Source of the DNA: Paracoccus yibinensis
Lineage (GTDB): Bacteria > Pseudomonadota > Alphaproteobacteria > Rhodobacterales > Rhodobacteraceae
Assembly: GCF_030846195.1 (NCBI RefSeq)
Contig: NZ_JAVCWH010000003.1
Location: forward strand, 400,001 to 464,000
Length of the DNA: 64,000 nucleotides
Direction: 5' to 3'
Positions 63,720-64,000 of this stretch are shown piece by piece. Below the pieces are notes generated by a model. The model searched no databases. It was not told the origin of the DNA and worked only from the letters and a program-made list of their open reading frames with translations. The position numbers and the translations under genes are program-made. Numbering within the stretch: position 1 is the stretch's first letter; each line of letters begins with the position of its first letter.

Positions 63720-64000
63720 ATGATGCTTCGAACGCTGACTTTGGCCTTCACGATGGCCCTTGCCGCTTCGCTGCCCGCCCTGGCGCAGGATGGCCCCTTG
63801 AAGATCGAGATCACCGATGGTGTGACCGAACCCATGGCCATCGCCATTCCCGCCTTCCATGGCGACGCCGCCGTGGCGCAGCAGATCCGCGACGTGGTGG
63901 CCGCCGATCTGACCGGCACCGGCCTGTTTCGTGAAATTCCCCGTGACGCCCAGGTCGCCCGTCCGGCCAGCTTCGGCGAGGCGATCGCCTATGAGGACTG
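63720..64000 (+). CDS. tolB: Tol-Pal system protein TolB (partial, N-terminus)
   Basis: The frame runs off the right edge after about 93 residues. It starts MMLRTLTLAFTMALAASLPALAQD, a signal peptide, then PLKIEITDGVTEPMAIAIPAF and RDVVAADLTGTGLFREIP, the TolB N-terminal domain. TolB is the periplasmic beta-propeller that binds Pal. The start may be the second ATG at 63723, which has GAGGA five bases upstream. Confidence 0.92.
   Translation, partial: MMLRTLTLAFTMALAASLPALAQDGPLKIEITDGVTEPMAIAIPAFHGDAAVAQQIRDVVAADLTGTGLFREIPRDAQVARPASFGEAIAYED

Overview
The window looks like a chromosomal segment of a high-GC alphaproteobacterium of the family Rhodobacteraceae, most probably Paracoccus or a close relative. 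The evidence is the cytochrome c oxidase cluster ctaC-ctaB-small ORF-ctaG-ctaE-surf1, whose subunit II and III sequences read like those recalled from Paracoccus denitrificans. Other pointers are an ethylmalonyl-CoA pathway pair (ecm divergent from ccr), mipZ, and a DUF1127 gene followed by hairpins with CCTCC loops, an arrangement known from Rhodobacter sphaeroides. Species assignment is inference; no searches were run.

Layout. 1-2000: rpsI (partial) and rplM with a clear promoter, a PaaI-type thioesterase and an enoyl-CoA hydratase. 2000-11550: the left part of the dcw cluster on the minus strand (mraZ-rsmH-ftsL-ftsI-murE-murF-mraY-murD), preceded by a long structured leader that ends in an intrinsic terminator just before mraZ, like the UpsM sRNA leader of R. 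sphaeroides. 11700-13900: mrp, then a small DUF1127 protein followed by ten consecutive hairpins that all display CTCCTCCC in the loop. 13900-19200: DUF2945 protein, rlmJ, a DivIC/FtsB-like protein, and pdhA-pdhB-pdhC with lipoyl domains on both pdhB and pdhC. 19200-28200: DJ-1/PfpI protein, RND pump and adaptor, mipZ, EamA transporter, AhpD-like protein, LysR regulator divergent from azoR. 28200-32620: ffh, chorismate mutase, rpsP-rimM-trmD-rplS-rpmE. 32700-36160: ecm and ccr. 36160-37740: two tandem paralogous ~68-residue ORFs and a decayed glutamate dehydrogenase gene. 37740-42000: helicase, EcsC-like protein, acetyltransferase, flavin reductase, apt. 41990-47330: an AT-rich foreign-looking ORF beside a REP-like repeat, a FAD oxidase, an acetyltransferase, an M16 peptidase and thrC. 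47330-53160: oxidase assembly cluster, then tldD. 53160-57840: dprA, topA and a prephenate dehydrogenase-like gene. 57840-59440: a two-subunit CoA transferase. 59500-64000: an unknown gene and the ybgC-tolQ-tolR-tolA-tolB(partial) envelope operon.

How the parts fit. Most of the window is conserved housekeeping: wall synthesis and division (dcw, mipZ, tol), translation (S9, L13, S16, L19, L31, TrmD, RimM, RlmJ), protein targeting (Ffh), central carbon flow (PDH; Ecm/Ccr for acetyl-CoA assimilation; CoA transferase) and respiration (aa3 oxidase biogenesis). The most unusual element is the DUF1127 gene plus ten-hairpin array at 13142-13840. It appears to be an enlarged relative of the CcaF1/CcsR stress sRNA locus, organised as five hairpin pairs whose last member doubles as the terminator. 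Also notable are the UpsM-like mraZ leader, the gdhA remnant, a dispersed ~35-bp intergenic repeat found six times, and palindromes at the pdhA, rplM and ecm/ccr promoters. No tRNA, rRNA, CRISPR array or intact insertion sequence was seen.
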